From Betaproteobacteria bacterium (lineage in GTDB: Bacteria > Pseudomonadota > Gammaproteobacteria > Burkholderiales > CAIKXV01), in the NCBI GenBank assembly GCA_947458265.1, contig CANGYF010000014.1, positions 61,704 to 125,703 of the forward strand: 64,000 nucleotides of DNA. Direction: 5' to 3'. The notes under the pieces are model-generated. The model did not search any database, was not told the origin of the DNA, and worked only from the letters and a program-made list of their open reading frames with translations. The position numbers and the translations under genes were made by a program. Positions 36,253 through 45,736 of this stretch are shown here, one piece after another (position 1 is the stretch's first letter; every line of letters begins with the position of its first letter).

Positions 36253-37151
36253 AATTGTCTCTTCACGATGAAATCGGCTAGTTGTCCGAGCCTGGCAGCG
36301 CGCGGCCCGAGCGGCACGAGCGCGGCGTCTGCCTGCGCGCGCAGGTCGCGCGCCCATTCCTTCGCTGCCCGCAATCCGAGCACCGTCACATAGGTGGGCT
36401 TGTTCGCCTCCGCATCCTTGCCCGCCGTCTTGCCCAGGGTCGCCGTGCTGGCCTCGGCATCGAGGAGATCGTCGACGACCTGGAACGCGAGCCCGATCGC
36501 CTTGGCGAAACGATCGAGGTGGGCGCGCTCGGACTCGTCCAGCGGACGGCCGCACAGCGCCCCCAACAGTGTCGCACATCGGATCAGCGCACCGGTCTTG
36601 TGCACGTGCATGAACTCGAGTTCCGCCACGTCCAGGCTCTGTCCGACCGAGGCCAGGTCGATCGCCTGTCCGCCGGCCATTCCGCGCGAGCCGGACGCCT
36701 GCGCCAGCAGGCGGACCATTTCCAGCTGGCACGCCGGATCATCGGCGAGCGACGGCTCCGACAGCACCTGGAAGGCGAGGCTCTGCAAGGCATCGCCGAC
36801 CAGCAGCGCGGTGGCCTCGTCGTACTGCACATGCACCGTGGGCTTGCCGCGGCGCAGCGTGTCGTCGTCCATGCACGGCATGTCGTCGTGAACCAGCGAA
36901 TAGGCATGGATCAGTTCGACCGCGGCACCGGCCAGGGCGACGCGCGAGACCGGCGCCTGCACCACTTCCGCGGCGGCGAACGCGAGCAGCGGCCGGACGC
37001 GCTTGCCGCCGCCGGACGCGGCGTAGCGCATGGCCGCATGCAGCCGGGCAGGCGCATGCTCGGCCGCAGGCAGCACCTGCTCGAGCGTCTGCTCGGCGAG
37101 TGCCTGATGGGCGCGCATCCACGCCTCGAAACCCGCCGCATCGACAGACAT
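36249..37151 (-). CDS. ispA: Polyprenyl (farnesyl) diphosphate synthase
   Basis: A 300-residue trans-prenyltransferase making geranyl/farnesyl diphosphate from IPP and DMAPP. The first Asp-rich motif is [19 protein letters not shown] near residues 85-103 and the second is [12 protein letters not shown] near residue 225. The ATG at 37151 gives the usual E. coli-like length; a GTG at 37163 is also possible. It lies between xseB and dxs, a common order in beta- and gammaproteobacteria. Confidence 0.95.
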   Translation of the reverse strand: MSVDAAGFEAWMRAHQALAEQTLEQVLPAAEHAPARLHAAMRYAASGGGKRVRPLLAFAAAEVVQAPVSRVALAGAAVELIHAYSLVHDDMPCMDDDTLRRGKPTVHVQYDEATALLVGDALQSLAFQVLSEPSLADDPACQLEMVRLLAQASGSRGMAGGQAIDLASVGQSLDVAELEFMHVHKTGALIRCATLLGALCGRPLDESERAHLDRFAKAIGLAFQVVDDLLDAEASTATLGKTAGKDAEANKPTYVTVLGLRAAKEWARDLRAQADAALVPLGPRAARLGQLADFIVKRQF

Positions 37152-37250
37152 CGGCTCGGTCACCTCATGCGCAGGCTGACAGGAACATCCGCCGAAGATA
37201 CCTGAGCGCTTCCCTCGCGGCAAACGACCGGTGGCACCCGCCCTGCGCGC

Positions 37251-37583
37251 TCAATCGCGCCCGTCGTCATCGTCGTCGTCATCGGAATCAGCGTCGTCGC
37301 CGTCGAGACCGGCCGATCGGCCGCCAGGACGCACCCGGGCACCGGCGGCATCGAGGGTGAAGTCCTTCAGCAGGCCATCCTCCAGCACCTTGACCTGGTC
37401 CTGCACCGCCTGCAGTTGGCCCTGGCACAAGGTGAGCAGCTCCGCACCGCGGCGGTAGTTCTCGAGCGAGGCTTCCAGCGAAAGCTGGCCAGCCTCCATC
37501 GAAGCGACGATCCTCTCGAGCTCGGCCATCGCGGCCTCGAACGTGGCCGGGGCGGGGGAATCCTTTGCAGCGGTCTTGGCCAT
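37251..37583 (-). CDS. xseB: Exodeoxyribonuclease VII small subunit
   Basis: A 110-residue XseB. The conserved core TFEAAMAELERIVASMEAGQ followed by LSLEASLENYRRGAELLTLC forms the two-helix hairpin that binds the large subunit. The C-terminus adds an unusual run of acidic residues (DGDDADSDDDDDDDGRD), making the protein longer than the roughly 80-residue norm. The partner xseA is at 45737-47059, not adjacent. Confidence 0.94.
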   Translation of the reverse strand: MAKTAAKDSPAPATFEAAMAELERIVASMEAGQLSLEASLENYRRGAELLTLCQGQLQAVQDQVKVLEDGLLKDFTLDAAGARVRPGGRSAGLDGDDADSDDDDDDDGRD

Positions 37584-37714
37584 CGGGTCCTTGGTGGTTC
37601 TGGCCTGGCGCGATCGATGCAGCGCACGGTCGCTCCACGGGCCTGCGAGGCTAGCCGAGCGGGTCGGTCCCGGTCAACCGGAGTGGGAACCTGAACCTGC
37701 CTTCGTTGCCCGCC

Positions 37715-37729
37715 CCCCTGATTCAGGGG
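37715..37729. promoter_or_regulatory. Palindrome upstream of the EamA/sseA pair
   Basis: CCCCTGA and TCAGGGG form a perfect 7-base inverted repeat around one T, directly followed by ACAAT (a possible -10 as GACAAT at 37729-37734). It lies in the 300-base divergent gap (37584-37883) between xseB and the EamA transporter. Nothing else is recognisable in that gap. It could be an operator for either side. Confidence 0.3.
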
Positions 37730-37883
37730 ACAATCCCGACGCTTCAAGGCTGGGGAACGGACGTCGCGGCATCCATGTGCAAGCGGTTCGCTCGCACGCG
37801 CGTCAGGAGGACTGAGTGACGGATCTTGCAGGCGTCCAGAGGCTCGACCACCCGCTGGTCGAGCACTGAAGGCGGCACGGGAG

Positions 37884-38813
37884 ATGGCAGCCCTGTGGAT
37901 GCTGGTCTCGGGGCTGTTCTTCACCGCCCACGGGATCTTCGTCAAGCTCGCCGCCGGCCGGTTCGGTATCGGCGAACTGATGCTCTACCGCAGCCTGTTC
38001 ATCGTCGTGGCGATCGTACTGTTCGCGCGCGCGGCGGGCTGGACGCTCGCCACCCCGCACTGGCGCGCCCACCTGGTGCGCAGCATCGCCGGGGTGGTGT
38101 CCATGCTGCTGTTCTTCGCCTGCCTCGCGCATGCGCCCCTGGCCACCGCCGTCACGCTCAACTACACCTCGCCGCTGTTCCTGGCGCTGATCACCGGCCT
38201 GCTCCTGCGCGAACGGGTGGGCGTGCTCAGCGCGGCCGCGGTGGCCACGGGGTTCGCCGGCGTGGTGGCGTTGCTGCAGCCCTGGGCGGACGCAGCTCCG
38301 ATAGGCGCGGGTCTGTTGGGCCTCGCCGGCGGTGCAATCGCCGCCGTGGCCTACCTCGGCATCCGCCGACTCGGTGCAGCCGGCGAGCCGGAATGGCGCA
38401 CGGTGTTCTATTTCGCGCTGCTCGGCCTGCTGGCCGGTGTCGCCGCGCTGCCGTTCACCGGCGCCACGCCGGTGCGCATCGCCGACCTGCCTGTGCTGGT
38501 AGCCATCGGCGCCTGCGCCCTGACCGCGCAGCTGGCGATGACCTTCGCCTACTCGCGCGGCGCGACCCTGGCGGTGGCGACGCTGTCCTACAGCGGCGTG
38601 CTGTTCGCGGGGCTGTACGACCTGCTTGCAGCGGGCGAGGCCCCGTCGGCCGCCGGCTGGCTGGGCATGTCGCTGATTGCCGGCGCCGGAGTGATGACGG
38701 TCGTGGCGCGCCGCACTCAGGCGGCGAGGACTACACTCGTGCACCCGGATGCGAGCCAGCCTCACGACGCATCCACCCGCCCCCATGGACCGAGAACGAC
38801 TACACCCCGATGA
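37884..38813 (+). CDS. EamA/DMT family transporter
   Basis: A 309-residue permease with about ten helices in two EamA repeats (MAALWMLVSGLFFTAHGIFV, LNYTSPLFLALITGLLL, AMTFAYSRGATLAVATLSYS). It resembles the RhaT/S-adenosylmethionine-type DMT subgroup, but the substrate is unknown. The last codons overlap the next gene by ATGA, so it is coupled to the sulfurtransferase. An in-frame extension upstream has no similarity. Confidence 0.88.
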   Translation: MAALWMLVSGLFFTAHGIFVKLAAGRFGIGELMLYRSLFIVVAIVLFARAAGWTLATPHWRAHLVRSIAGVVSMLLFFACLAHAPLATAVTLNYTSPLFLALITGLLLRERVGVLSAAAVATGFAGVVALLQPWADAAPIGAGLLGLAGGAIAAVAYLGIRRLGAAGEPEWRTVFYFALLGLLAGVAALPFTGATPVRIADLPVLVAIGACALTAQLAMTFAYSRGATLAVATLSYSGVLFAGLYDLLAAGEAPSAAGWLGMSLIAGAGVMTVVARRTQAARTTLVHPDASQPHDASTRPHGPRTTTPR

Positions 38814-39676
38814 ACCAGCACACCCTGATCAGCACCGAGGCGCTCGCCGCGCGCCTGTCCGATCCCGATCTCGTCGTGTTCGACTGCCGCCACGACCTGA
38901 TGGACGTCGAGGCCGGCCGAAAGGCGCATGCGGTCGACCACATCCCGGGCGCACGCTTCGCCCACCTCGACGAGAACCTGTCCGGCCCCAAGACCGGCCA
39001 GTCGGGACGCCATCCGCTGCCCGACGTGGTCGCGTTCTCGGCCTGGCTGGGCGCGCAGGGCGTCGACGTGCGCAGGCAGGTCGTTGCCTATGACGCAAGC
39101 GGTGGGTTCTTCGCCGCACGGCTCTGGTGGATGCTGCGCTGGCTGGGCCACGACACGGTTGCGGTGCTCGACGGCGGCCTGCCGAAATGGAAGCTGGAAG
39201 GCCGCCCCCTGACCCAGGCGGCGCCGCGTTTCGAACCGACCACCTTCACCCCGCGCCGGCGCGATGCGCTGAAGGTGGACGTATCGACCGTGATGGCAAA
39301 CCTGCGCTCGCCCAGCATGCTGATCGTCGACGCGCGCACGCCGGAACGGTTCGCCGGCATCAATGAGACGATGGATCCGGTCGGGGGCCACATCCCGGGC
39401 GCGGTCAACCGCTTCTTCCAGTCGAACCTCGACAACTCCGGCACTTTCAAGTCGCCGAACGTGCTGCGCCGTGAGTTCATCGACCTGATGACCGGGCATA
39501 CGCCGGAGCAGATCGTGCACCAGTGCGGCTCCGGCGTGACCGCCTGCCACAATGTGCTGGCGATGGAAGTGGCCGGGCTGAAGGGCTCCCGGCTGTACCC
39601 TGGGTCATGGAGCGAGTGGTGCTCGGACCCTTCGCGGCCGATGGAACCGCGTCCGGTGAAGACCGCGCCGGGCTGA
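38810..39676 (+). CDS. sseA: 3-mercaptopyruvate sulfurtransferase (tandem rhodanese)
   Basis: A 288-residue sulfurtransferase with two rhodanese domains. The N-terminal one (residues 1-135) lacks the catalytic Cys; the C-terminal one carries it in QCGSGVTACHN. The loop CGSGVTA is the mercaptopyruvate sulfurtransferase type seen in E. coli SseA, whereas thiosulfate-specific enzymes have CRKGVTA. It transfers sulfur from mercaptopyruvate to thiol acceptors or cyanide. It is translationally coupled to the upstream DMT transporter, suggesting a shared sulfur-compound role. Confidence 0.9.
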   Translation: MNQHTLISTEALAARLSDPDLVVFDCRHDLMDVEAGRKAHAVDHIPGARFAHLDENLSGPKTGQSGRHPLPDVVAFSAWLGAQGVDVRRQVVAYDASGGFFAARLWWMLRWLGHDTVAVLDGGLPKWKLEGRPLTQAAPRFEPTTFTPRRRDALKVDVSTVMANLRSPSMLIVDARTPERFAGINETMDPVGGHIPGAVNRFFQSNLDNSGTFKSPNVLRREFIDLMTGHTPEQIVHQCGSGVTACHNVLAMEVAGLKGSRLYPGSWSEWCSDPSRPMEPRPVKTAPG

Positions 39677-39726
39677 CCGCCAGGCGGGGCGGCCGGCGGA
39701 TGCCGGCTCGCCCCTGAGGGCTTGCC

Positions 39727-39747
39727 GGCACCGCGCGCGGCGGTGCC
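39727..39747. terminator. Hairpin between convergent sseA and pntB
   Basis: GGCACCGC (39727-39734) pairs perfectly with GCGGTGCC (39740-39747) around GCGCG, in the 76-base gap between the sseA and pntB stops. A shared intrinsic terminator is likely, though no T-tract follows. Confidence 0.5.
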
Positions 39748-39752
39748 AGTCG

Positions 39753-41177
39753 CTACTCGATCGCCTTGACGATGTCCTCGACGACCTTCTTCGCGTCGCC
39801 GAACACCATCATCGTCTTGTCCATGTAGAACAGCTCGTTGTCGAGGCCGGCATATCCGGCGGCCATCGACCGCTTGTTCACGATGATGGTGCGCGCCTTG
39901 TAGGCATCGAGGATCGGCATGCCGTAGATCGGCGTGCCTTTCACCAGGGCCGCCGGGTTCACCACGTCGTTGGCGCCGAGCACCATCACCACGTCGGTCT
40001 GCCCGAAGTCGCTGTTGATGTCCTCCATCTCGACCACCTGGTCGTACGGCACTTCGGCTTCGGCCAGCAGCACGTTCATGTGCCCCGGCATGCGCCCGGC
40101 GACCGGATGGATCGCGTAGCGTACCTGGATGCCCTTGGCCTGCAGCTTGTGCGCCATTTCCTTCACCGCATGCTGGGCACGCGCCACCGCCAGGCCATAG
40201 CCCGGGACGATGATCACGCTGTCGGCGTTGGACAGCATGAACGCGACGTCGTCGGCGCTGCCGCTCTTCACCGAGCGCTGCTCGGCGGCACCCGCCACGG
40301 CGCTGCCTTCCTGGCCGAAGCCGCCCAGGATCACGTTGAAGAACGACCGGTTCATCGCCTTGCACATGATGTAGGACAGGATCGCGCCGCTCGATCCGAC
40401 CAGCGAGCCGGCGATGATCAGCATCGAGTTGTTCAGCGAGAAGCCGATGCCGGCCGCCGCCCAGCCGGAGTAGCTGTTGAGCATCGACACCACCACCGGC
40501 ATGTCCGCGCCACCGATCGGGATGATGATCAGCACGCCGAGCACGAAGGCGATCGCCAGCATCGCCCAGAACGGCGTCCAGTCCTGGGTGACCACGAACG
40601 CGATGCCGAAACCGAACATGGCGATCGCCAGCACCAGGTTGAGCATGTGCTGGCCCTTGAACTGCACCGGCGCACCCTGGAACAACCGGAACTTGTACTT
40701 GCCCGACAGCTTGCCGAACGCGATCACCGAACCCGAGAAGGTGATGGCCCCGACGAAGGCACCGATGAACAGTTCGATGCGGTTGCCGATCGGGATCGGC
40801 TCGCCGCGGTTGACCAGGCCCAGCGCCCACGGCTCGGCGACAGTCGCCACCGCGATGAACACCGCTGCAAGGCCGATCATGGAGTGCATGAAGGCGACCA
40901 GTTCCGGCATCTTGGTCATCTCGACGCGCTTGGCCATCACCGCGCCGAGCGTGCCGCCGACCGCCACGCCGCCGATCACGTACATCATGCCGGTGGTGGC
41001 CGACTGGCCGGCGAGCTTGTAGATCAGCCCTACGGTGGTCAACGCGGCGATCGCCATGCCGACCATGCCGAACAGGTTACCCAGCCGCGACGTGGTCGGG
41101 TGGGACAGGCCCTTGAGCGCCTGGATGAAGCAGACCGAGGCGACCAGGTAAAGGAGTACGACGAGGTTCATGCTCAT
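39753..41177 (-). CDS. pntB: NAD(P) transhydrogenase subunit beta
   Basis: A 474-residue subunit of the proton-translocating transhydrogenase that makes NADPH from NADH using the proton gradient. The N-terminal half has about nine membrane helices (MSMNLVVLLYLVASVCFIQA and others). The C-terminal dIII domain binds NADP(H): VIIVPGYGLAVARAQHAVKE, GHMNVLLAEAEVPYDQV and VVLGANDVVNPAA. The start overlaps pntAB by ATGA. Confidence 0.96.
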   Translation of the reverse strand: MSMNLVVLLYLVASVCFIQALKGLSHPTTSRLGNLFGMVGMAIAALTTVGLIYKLAGQSATTGMMYVIGGVAVGGTLGAVMAKRVEMTKMPELVAFMHSMIGLAAVFIAVATVAEPWALGLVNRGEPIPIGNRIELFIGAFVGAITFSGSVIAFGKLSGKYKFRLFQGAPVQFKGQHMLNLVLAIAMFGFGIAFVVTQDWTPFWAMLAIAFVLGVLIIIPIGGADMPVVVSMLNSYSGWAAAGIGFSLNNSMLIIAGSLVGSSGAILSYIMCKAMNRSFFNVILGGFGQEGSAVAGAAEQRSVKSGSADDVAFMLSNADSVIIVPGYGLAVARAQHAVKEMAHKLQAKGIQVRYAIHPVAGRMPGHMNVLLAEAEVPYDQVVEMEDINSDFGQTDVVMVLGANDVVNPAALVKGTPIYGMPILDAYKARTIIVNKRSMAAGYAGLDNELFYMDKTMMVFGDAKKVVEDIVKAIE

Positions 41178-41491
41178 GCGTGGTCACCTGCTGCCTTCTT
41201 CGGCTCTTTTTTCTTGAACATCTCGAGCATCCGGCGCGTCACCAGGAAGCCGCCGAACACGTTCACCGCAGCCAGCGCGACGGCGAGCACGCCCATCGTC
41301 TTGCCCAGCGGCGTCTCGGTCAGCGCGGCCGCCAGCATCGCACCGACGATGACGATCGCGGAGATCGCGTTGGTCACCGCCATCAGCGGCGTATGCAGCG
41401 CGGGGGTCACGTTCCACACCACGTGGAAACCCACGTAGATGGCGAGCACGAAGATGATGAGGTTTGTGATGGTCGGGTCGACGAGTTCCAT
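41174..41491 (-). CDS. pntAB: NAD(P) transhydrogenase subunit alpha 2 (membrane part)
   Basis: A 105-residue membrane segment corresponding to the C-terminal helices of E. coli PntA, here a separate gene as in many alpha- and betaproteobacteria. Three or four helices are visible: ITNLIIFVLAIYVGFHVVW, AISAIVIVGAMLAAAL and TMGVLAVALAAVNVFGGFLV. The Lys-rich C-terminus (FKKKEPKKAAG) faces the cytoplasm. It starts 20 bases after the first alpha gene and overlaps pntB by 4. Confidence 0.94.
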   Translation of the reverse strand: MELVDPTITNLIIFVLAIYVGFHVVWNVTPALHTPLMAVTNAISAIVIVGAMLAAALTETPLGKTMGVLAVALAAVNVFGGFLVTRRMLEMFKKKEPKKAAGDHA

Positions 41492-41511
41492 GGCCGCCTT
41501 CTCTTTCGAGG

Positions 41512-42642
41512 TTATTGCTTGCGCACGAGTTCACCGCCATGGCACACCAGGGTGCCGGCGACGAGGTCGTCTTCGCGGTTGAGGTTGAACTGCCCGGTCT
41601 TGTTGTCGAGCATCAGCGCCAGGAAGGTCATCAGGTTTCGGGCGTAGAGCGCGCTCGAGTCGGTCGGCACCAGCGCCGGCAGGTTGGTCTGGCCGACCAG
41701 CCGCACGCCGTGCGAGACGACCGTCTCGCCCGGCCTGGAACCCTCGACGTTGCCGCCCTGCTCGACCGCCATGTCGACGATCACGGAGCCCGGCTTCATC
41801 GACTTCACCATCGCCTCGGTGACCAGCACCGGTGCCTTGCGGCCCGGGATCAGCGCGGTGGTGATCACCATGTCGGCGAGCGCGATCCGCTTGGCCACCT
41901 CGGCCGCCTGGCGGCTCATCCAGGACGCCGGCATCGGCCGGGCGTAGCCGCCCACGCCCTGAGCGATCTCGCGCTCTTCGTCGGTCTCGTAGGGCACGTC
42001 GATGAACTTGGCACCGAGCGATTCGATCTGTTCCTTCACCGCCGGGCGTACGTCGGAGGCCTCGATCACCGCGCCCAGCCGCTTTGCGGTCGCGATCGCC
42101 TGCAGGCCGGCCACGCCGGCGCCCAGGATGACCACCCGTGCAGCCTTAAGGGTGCCGGCAGCGGTCATCAGCATCGGCATGATCCGGCCATAGGTATCGG
42201 CACCCAGCACGACGGCCTTGTAGCCGGCGATGTTGGCCTGAGAGGACAGCACGTCCATCGACTGTGCGCGCGAGGTGCGCGGCAGCAGTTCCATCGCGAA
42301 CGCGGTCAGGCCCTGCTTCGCCAGAGCCTCGATGCCAGCCGCGTCGTAGGGCGACAGCAGACCGATCAGCACGGTGCCGGACTTCATCGCCGCCACTTCT
42401 TCCGGCAGCGGGTTGCGCACCTTCAGGACCAGTTCGGCCTGGCCGTAGACCGACGCGGCGTCGGCCACGACGGTGGCCCCCGCTGCGGCGTAGTCGGCGT
42501 CCGGGAAATTGGCACCAGCGCCAGCCCCCGCCTGCACGAACACGGTGTTCTGGCCGCCCGCACAGTACTTCTTGACGGTCTCGGGAGTCGCAGCGACCCT
42601 GGTCTCGCCGGGCTGGACTTCAGTGGGAATGCCGATCTTCAT
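41512..42642 (-). CDS. pntAA: NAD(P) transhydrogenase subunit alpha 1 (NAD-binding part)
   Basis: A 376-residue soluble dI domain, related to alanine dehydrogenase, that binds NAD(H). It begins MKIGIPTEVQPGETRVAATP and has the glycine-rich VVILGAGVAGLQAIATAKRLG and the mobile-loop region QGVGGYARPMPASW. It is the first gene of the three-gene pnt operon. TATAAT on the minus strand at 42714-42709 would give a leader of about 60 bases. Confidence 0.96.
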   Translation of the reverse strand: MKIGIPTEVQPGETRVAATPETVKKYCAGGQNTVFVQAGAGAGANFPDADYAAAGATVVADAASVYGQAELVLKVRNPLPEEVAAMKSGTVLIGLLSPYDAAGIEALAKQGLTAFAMELLPRTSRAQSMDVLSSQANIAGYKAVVLGADTYGRIMPMLMTAAGTLKAARVVILGAGVAGLQAIATAKRLGAVIEASDVRPAVKEQIESLGAKFIDVPYETDEEREIAQGVGGYARPMPASWMSRQAAEVAKRIALADMVITTALIPGRKAPVLVTEAMVKSMKPGSVIVDMAVEQGGNVEGSRPGETVVSHGVRLVGQTNLPALVPTDSSALYARNLMTFLALMLDNKTGQFNLNREDDLVAGTLVCHGGELVRKQ

Positions 42643-42708
42643 CTAAAGAGGTCCCTGTTCCCTGTTCATACGATGCCCTGATGGCCGAACCCGGCCAAAA
42701 AGCCTGCA

Positions 42709-42714
42709 ATTATA
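42709..42714 (-). promoter_or_regulatory. Candidate -10 element of the pnt operon
   Basis: A perfect TATAAT on the minus strand, in a short AT-rich patch of the 182-base pntAA-mutL divergent gap, 67 bases before the pntAA start. No good -35 is present at 16-18 bases. Confidence 0.35.
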
Positions 42715-42810
42715 TTCAAAACCGGCGTCCAGACCAGATTTTCGTTGCAATGCACGGTGCCGGGAACCGGGCCGCAGTGCCCCTGCCCCCCCTGCACCCC
42801 CATGCACCCC

Positions 42811-42816
42811 TATAAT
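42811..42816 (+). promoter_or_regulatory. Candidate -10 element very close to the mutL start
   Basis: TATAAT lies only 8 bases before the first mutL ATG (42825). If it is used, transcription would begin at or next to the start codon, giving a leaderless message or use of the second ATG at 42834. The upstream sequence is a C-rich run with no -35 match. Confidence 0.35.
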
Positions 42817-42824
42817 CCCCGGTC

Positions 42825-44771
42825 ATGTCCCCTATGGATCCAGCGGCAAAGCCCGTGGTGCGCATCCATGCACTGCCCGACCTGCTGATCAGCCAGATCG
42901 CGGCCGGCGAAGTCATCGAGCGCCCCGCATCAGCCCTGAAAGAGCTGCTCGAGAACGCGATCGACGCCGGCGCGACCGAACTGGTGGTCGAACTGGACGC
43001 CGGCGGCACGCGCCGGATCGCGGTGACCGACAACGGCCATGGCATCGACAAGGACGACCTCACGCTCGCCCTCACCCGGCACGCGACCAGCAAGATCGCC
43101 GCACTCGAGGACCTGGAGTCGGTCGCAAGCCTCGGCTTCCGGGGCGAGGCGCTGGCCTCGATCGCATCGGTGGCAGACCTCACGCTGGCCAGCCGCACCC
43201 CGGACGCCCGCCATGGCTGGCGTATCGGCCACATGGGCGCGACCGGCGCCGGCAGCGAGGCTGGCGCCCGCATCGGCCCGGCGGCGATCTCGCCCGGGAC
43301 GCGCATCGAGGCGCTGGACCTGTTCTTCAACACCCCGGCGCGCAAGCGTTTCCTCAAGTCCGAGCAGACCGAGTTCGCGCACTGCGAGGAGGCGGTGCAC
43401 CGGATCGCGCTCGCCCATCCCTCGGTCGGATTCCGCCTGTCGCACAACGGCAAGCCGGTGCTGCGCCTGCCGCCGCAGGATCGCGCCGCACGCATCGTCG
43501 CGCTGCTGGGCAGCGATTTCGCCGACGCGGTGCTGCCGGTCGAGGAGACCACGGCACACCTGTCGATCAGCGGCGCAATCGCACAACCGGCCTACTCGCG
43601 CGCCTCGCGCGATGCACAGTACCTGTTCGTGAACGGCCGCTTCGTGCGCGACAAGCTGCTCGCACATGCGGTGCGGGCCGCCTATCGCGACGTGCTGCAC
43701 CACCAGCGGCACCCGGCCTTCGCGCTCTACCTCACGATCGACCCGCGCGCGGTCGACGTGAACGTGCACCCGACGAAGATCGAGGTGCGCTTCCGCGAAT
43801 CGCAGGCGGTGCACCAGTTCGTGCTGCACGCGCTGGAGAAGGCGCTGGCCACCACGCGCGCCGGCAGCACCGGCGGCAGCCTCGCCGGCCAGGACGACGC
43901 CCCTGAGACGCTGGCCGTGGGCGGCACCACCGGCCCGGCCCGGCCGTCCTGGAAGGCACCGGCCGGCTGGGGCCGCGACGCCGGTACGCGCAGTGCCGGC
44001 CCGGCGCAGGCGCCGCTCGGGCTGCGCTCGTCGGAGCCGGCGGCGCTCTACGACGCCCTGTTCGGCCGCTCCAGGCCTGACGGCATGCCCGCCGCCGGCG
44101 CCTCTTTGCCACGTGCACCGGGCACCGTCCAGGACTACGCTGCGGCGCCCCCTTCCAGCACCGGCCCGATGCCGGCCGATACGGCAGTGCCGCCGCTGGG
44201 CTTCGCACTGGGACAGCTGTCCGGGGTCTACGTGCTGGCGCAGAATGCGCACGGCCTGATCGTCGTCGACATGCATGCGGCGCACGAGCGCATCGTGTTC
44301 GAGCGCCTGAAGCAGGGTGTCGACACCGGTACCGTGCCGCGCCAGCCGCTGCTGCTGCCGGTCTCCTTCGCCGCCTCGTCCCTGGACATCGCAGCGATCG
44401 CCGAGCACCGGGATACGCTCGAGCAGCTCGGCTTCGACCTGGCAGCCCTGTCGCAGGGCACGATCGCCGTGCGTGCCGTGCCCGCGACGCTGGAGCGGGC
44501 CGACCCGGTCGAGCTCGCCCGCGCGGTGCTGGCGGAACTGCACGAATCCGGCGAAGTGGACACGATCGCCGCGCGGCGCGAGCAGCTGCTGTCGACGATG
44601 GCCTGCCACGGCGCGGTGCGCGCGAACCGGGCGCTCACGCTGCAGGAGATGAACGCGCTGCTGCGCGAGATGGAAGCGACCGAACGCTCCGGCCAGTGCA
44701 ACCACGGGCGGCCGACCTGGTGCCAGGTGACCCTGGCCGAGCTCGACCGGATGTTCCTGCGCGGCCGATGA
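42825..44771 (+). CDS. mutL: DNA mismatch repair protein MutL
   Basis: A 648-residue MutL. The GHKL ATPase domain (residues 15-345) shows [27 protein letters not shown] and [11 protein letters not shown] Pro/Ala-rich linker spans about 350-460. The C-terminal dimerisation domain keeps the metal-dependent endonuclease residues: [12 protein letters not shown] near residue 482 (Gln of the usual DQHA replaced by Met), ACHGAVRA, and CNHGRPT. By family knowledge these mark nicking MutL proteins of organisms without MutH. The stop overlaps miaA by 4 bases. Confidence 0.96.
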   Translation: MSPMDPAAKPVVRIHALPDLLISQIAAGEVIERPASALKELLENAIDAGATELVVELDAGGTRRIAVTDNGHGIDKDDLTLALTRHATSKIAALEDLESVASLGFRGEALASIASVADLTLASRTPDARHGWRIGHMGATGAGSEAGARIGPAAISPGTRIEALDLFFNTPARKRFLKSEQTEFAHCEEAVHRIALAHPSVGFRLSHNGKPVLRLPPQDRAARIVALLGSDFADAVLPVEETTAHLSISGAIAQPAYSRASRDAQYLFVNGRFVRDKLLAHAVRAAYRDVLHHQRHPAFALYLTIDPRAVDVNVHPTKIEVRFRESQAVHQFVLHALEKALATTRAGSTGGSLAGQDDAPETLAVGGTTGPARPSWKAPAGWGRDAGTRSAGPAQAPLGLRSSEPAALYDALFGRSRPDGMPAAGASLPRAPGTVQDYAAAPPSSTGPMPADTAVPPLGFALGQLSGVYVLAQNAHGLIVVDMHAAHERIVFERLKQGVDTGTVPRQPLLLPVSFAASSLDIAAIAEHRDTLEQLGFDLAALSQGTIAVRAVPATLERADPVELARAVLAELHESGEVDTIAARREQLLSTMACHGAVRANRALTLQEMNALLREMEATERSGQCNHGRPTWCQVTLAELDRMFLRGR

Positions 44772-45727
44772 TGGGCGCCAACCACGACCCGCGCGAACTG
44801 CCACCGGCGCTGGTGCTTACCGGCCCGACCGCCAGCGGCAAGAGCGGCATCGCGGTCGCACTCGCGCGCTGCCTGCCGTGCGAGATCGTGAGCATGGACT
44901 CGGCGCTGGTCTACCGCGGCATGGACATCGGGACAGCCAAGCCCGACGCCGCCACCCGCGCCGGCGTGCCGCACCATCTCGTCGACCTGCTCGAACCGAC
45001 CGAACGCTACAGCGCGGCCCGTTTCGTGGACGATGCGCTGGCCGCGATGGCGGCGGTCACCGCCCGCGGCAAACTGCCGCTGCTCACCGGCGGCACCATG
45101 CTGTACCTGAAGGCACTTGCCTCGGGCATCTCGGACCTGCCGCAGGCCGACCCGGCCACGCGCAGCGTGATCGATGCGATGGCAGCCGACAGCGGCTGGC
45201 CGGCGCTGCACGAGGAACTGTCGCGCTGCGACCCGGATACCGCCGAGCGGCTCGACCCGAACGATTCGCAGCGCATCCAGCGTGCCCTCGAGGTCTACTA
45301 CCTCACCGGCGAACCGATGTCCAAACTGCTGCGCGAGCGCCCGCCCCATCCACTGCCCTACCGGCTGGTGCAGGCGGCGCTGGTGCCCTCGGATCGCAGC
45401 GTGCTGCACCGACGCATCGAGAAACGTTTCGACGAGATGCTCGAACTCGGCCTGATCGGCGAGCTGCGCCAGCTGCGCGAAGCCCATGCGCTCGACCCGG
45501 AGCTGCCGTCGATGCGCTGCGTCGGCTACCGGCAGGCCTGGGCCTACCTGGACGGGCGAACCTCGCTCGGGCAGTTGCGCAGCACAGGCATCGCAGCCAC
45601 GCGCCAGCTCGCCAAGCGCCAGCTCACCTGGCTGCGATCGATGCCTGACGTGGCGACCTTCGACTGCCTCGCCCCCGATCCGATGGCGCAGGTGCTCGAC
45701 TTCTTCGCCGGCATGCTCGCAGCCTGA
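44768..45727 (+). CDS. miaA: tRNA dimethylallyltransferase
   Basis: A 319-residue MiaA that adds dimethylallyl to A37 of tRNAs reading UNN codons, using DMAPP. The P-loop is [16 protein letters not shown], followed by [17 protein letters not shown] and [18 protein letters not shown]. The end carries [14 protein letters not shown] and the tRNA-binding [11 protein letters not shown]. The first of two consecutive ATGs overlaps the mutL TGA (ATGATG at 44768). The mutL-miaA pairing is widespread in proteobacteria. Confidence 0.96.
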   Translation: MMGANHDPRELPPALVLTGPTASGKSGIAVALARCLPCEIVSMDSALVYRGMDIGTAKPDAATRAGVPHHLVDLLEPTERYSAARFVDDALAAMAAVTARGKLPLLTGGTMLYLKALASGISDLPQADPATRSVIDAMAADSGWPALHEELSRCDPDTAERLDPNDSQRIQRALEVYYLTGEPMSKLLRERPPHPLPYRLVQAALVPSDRSVLHRRIEKRFDEMLELGLIGELRQLREAHALDPELPSMRCVGYRQAWAYLDGRTSLGQLRSTGIAATRQLAKRQLTWLRSMPDVATFDCLAPDPMAQVLDFFAGMLAA

Positions 45728-45736
45728 GGCGCGGCC

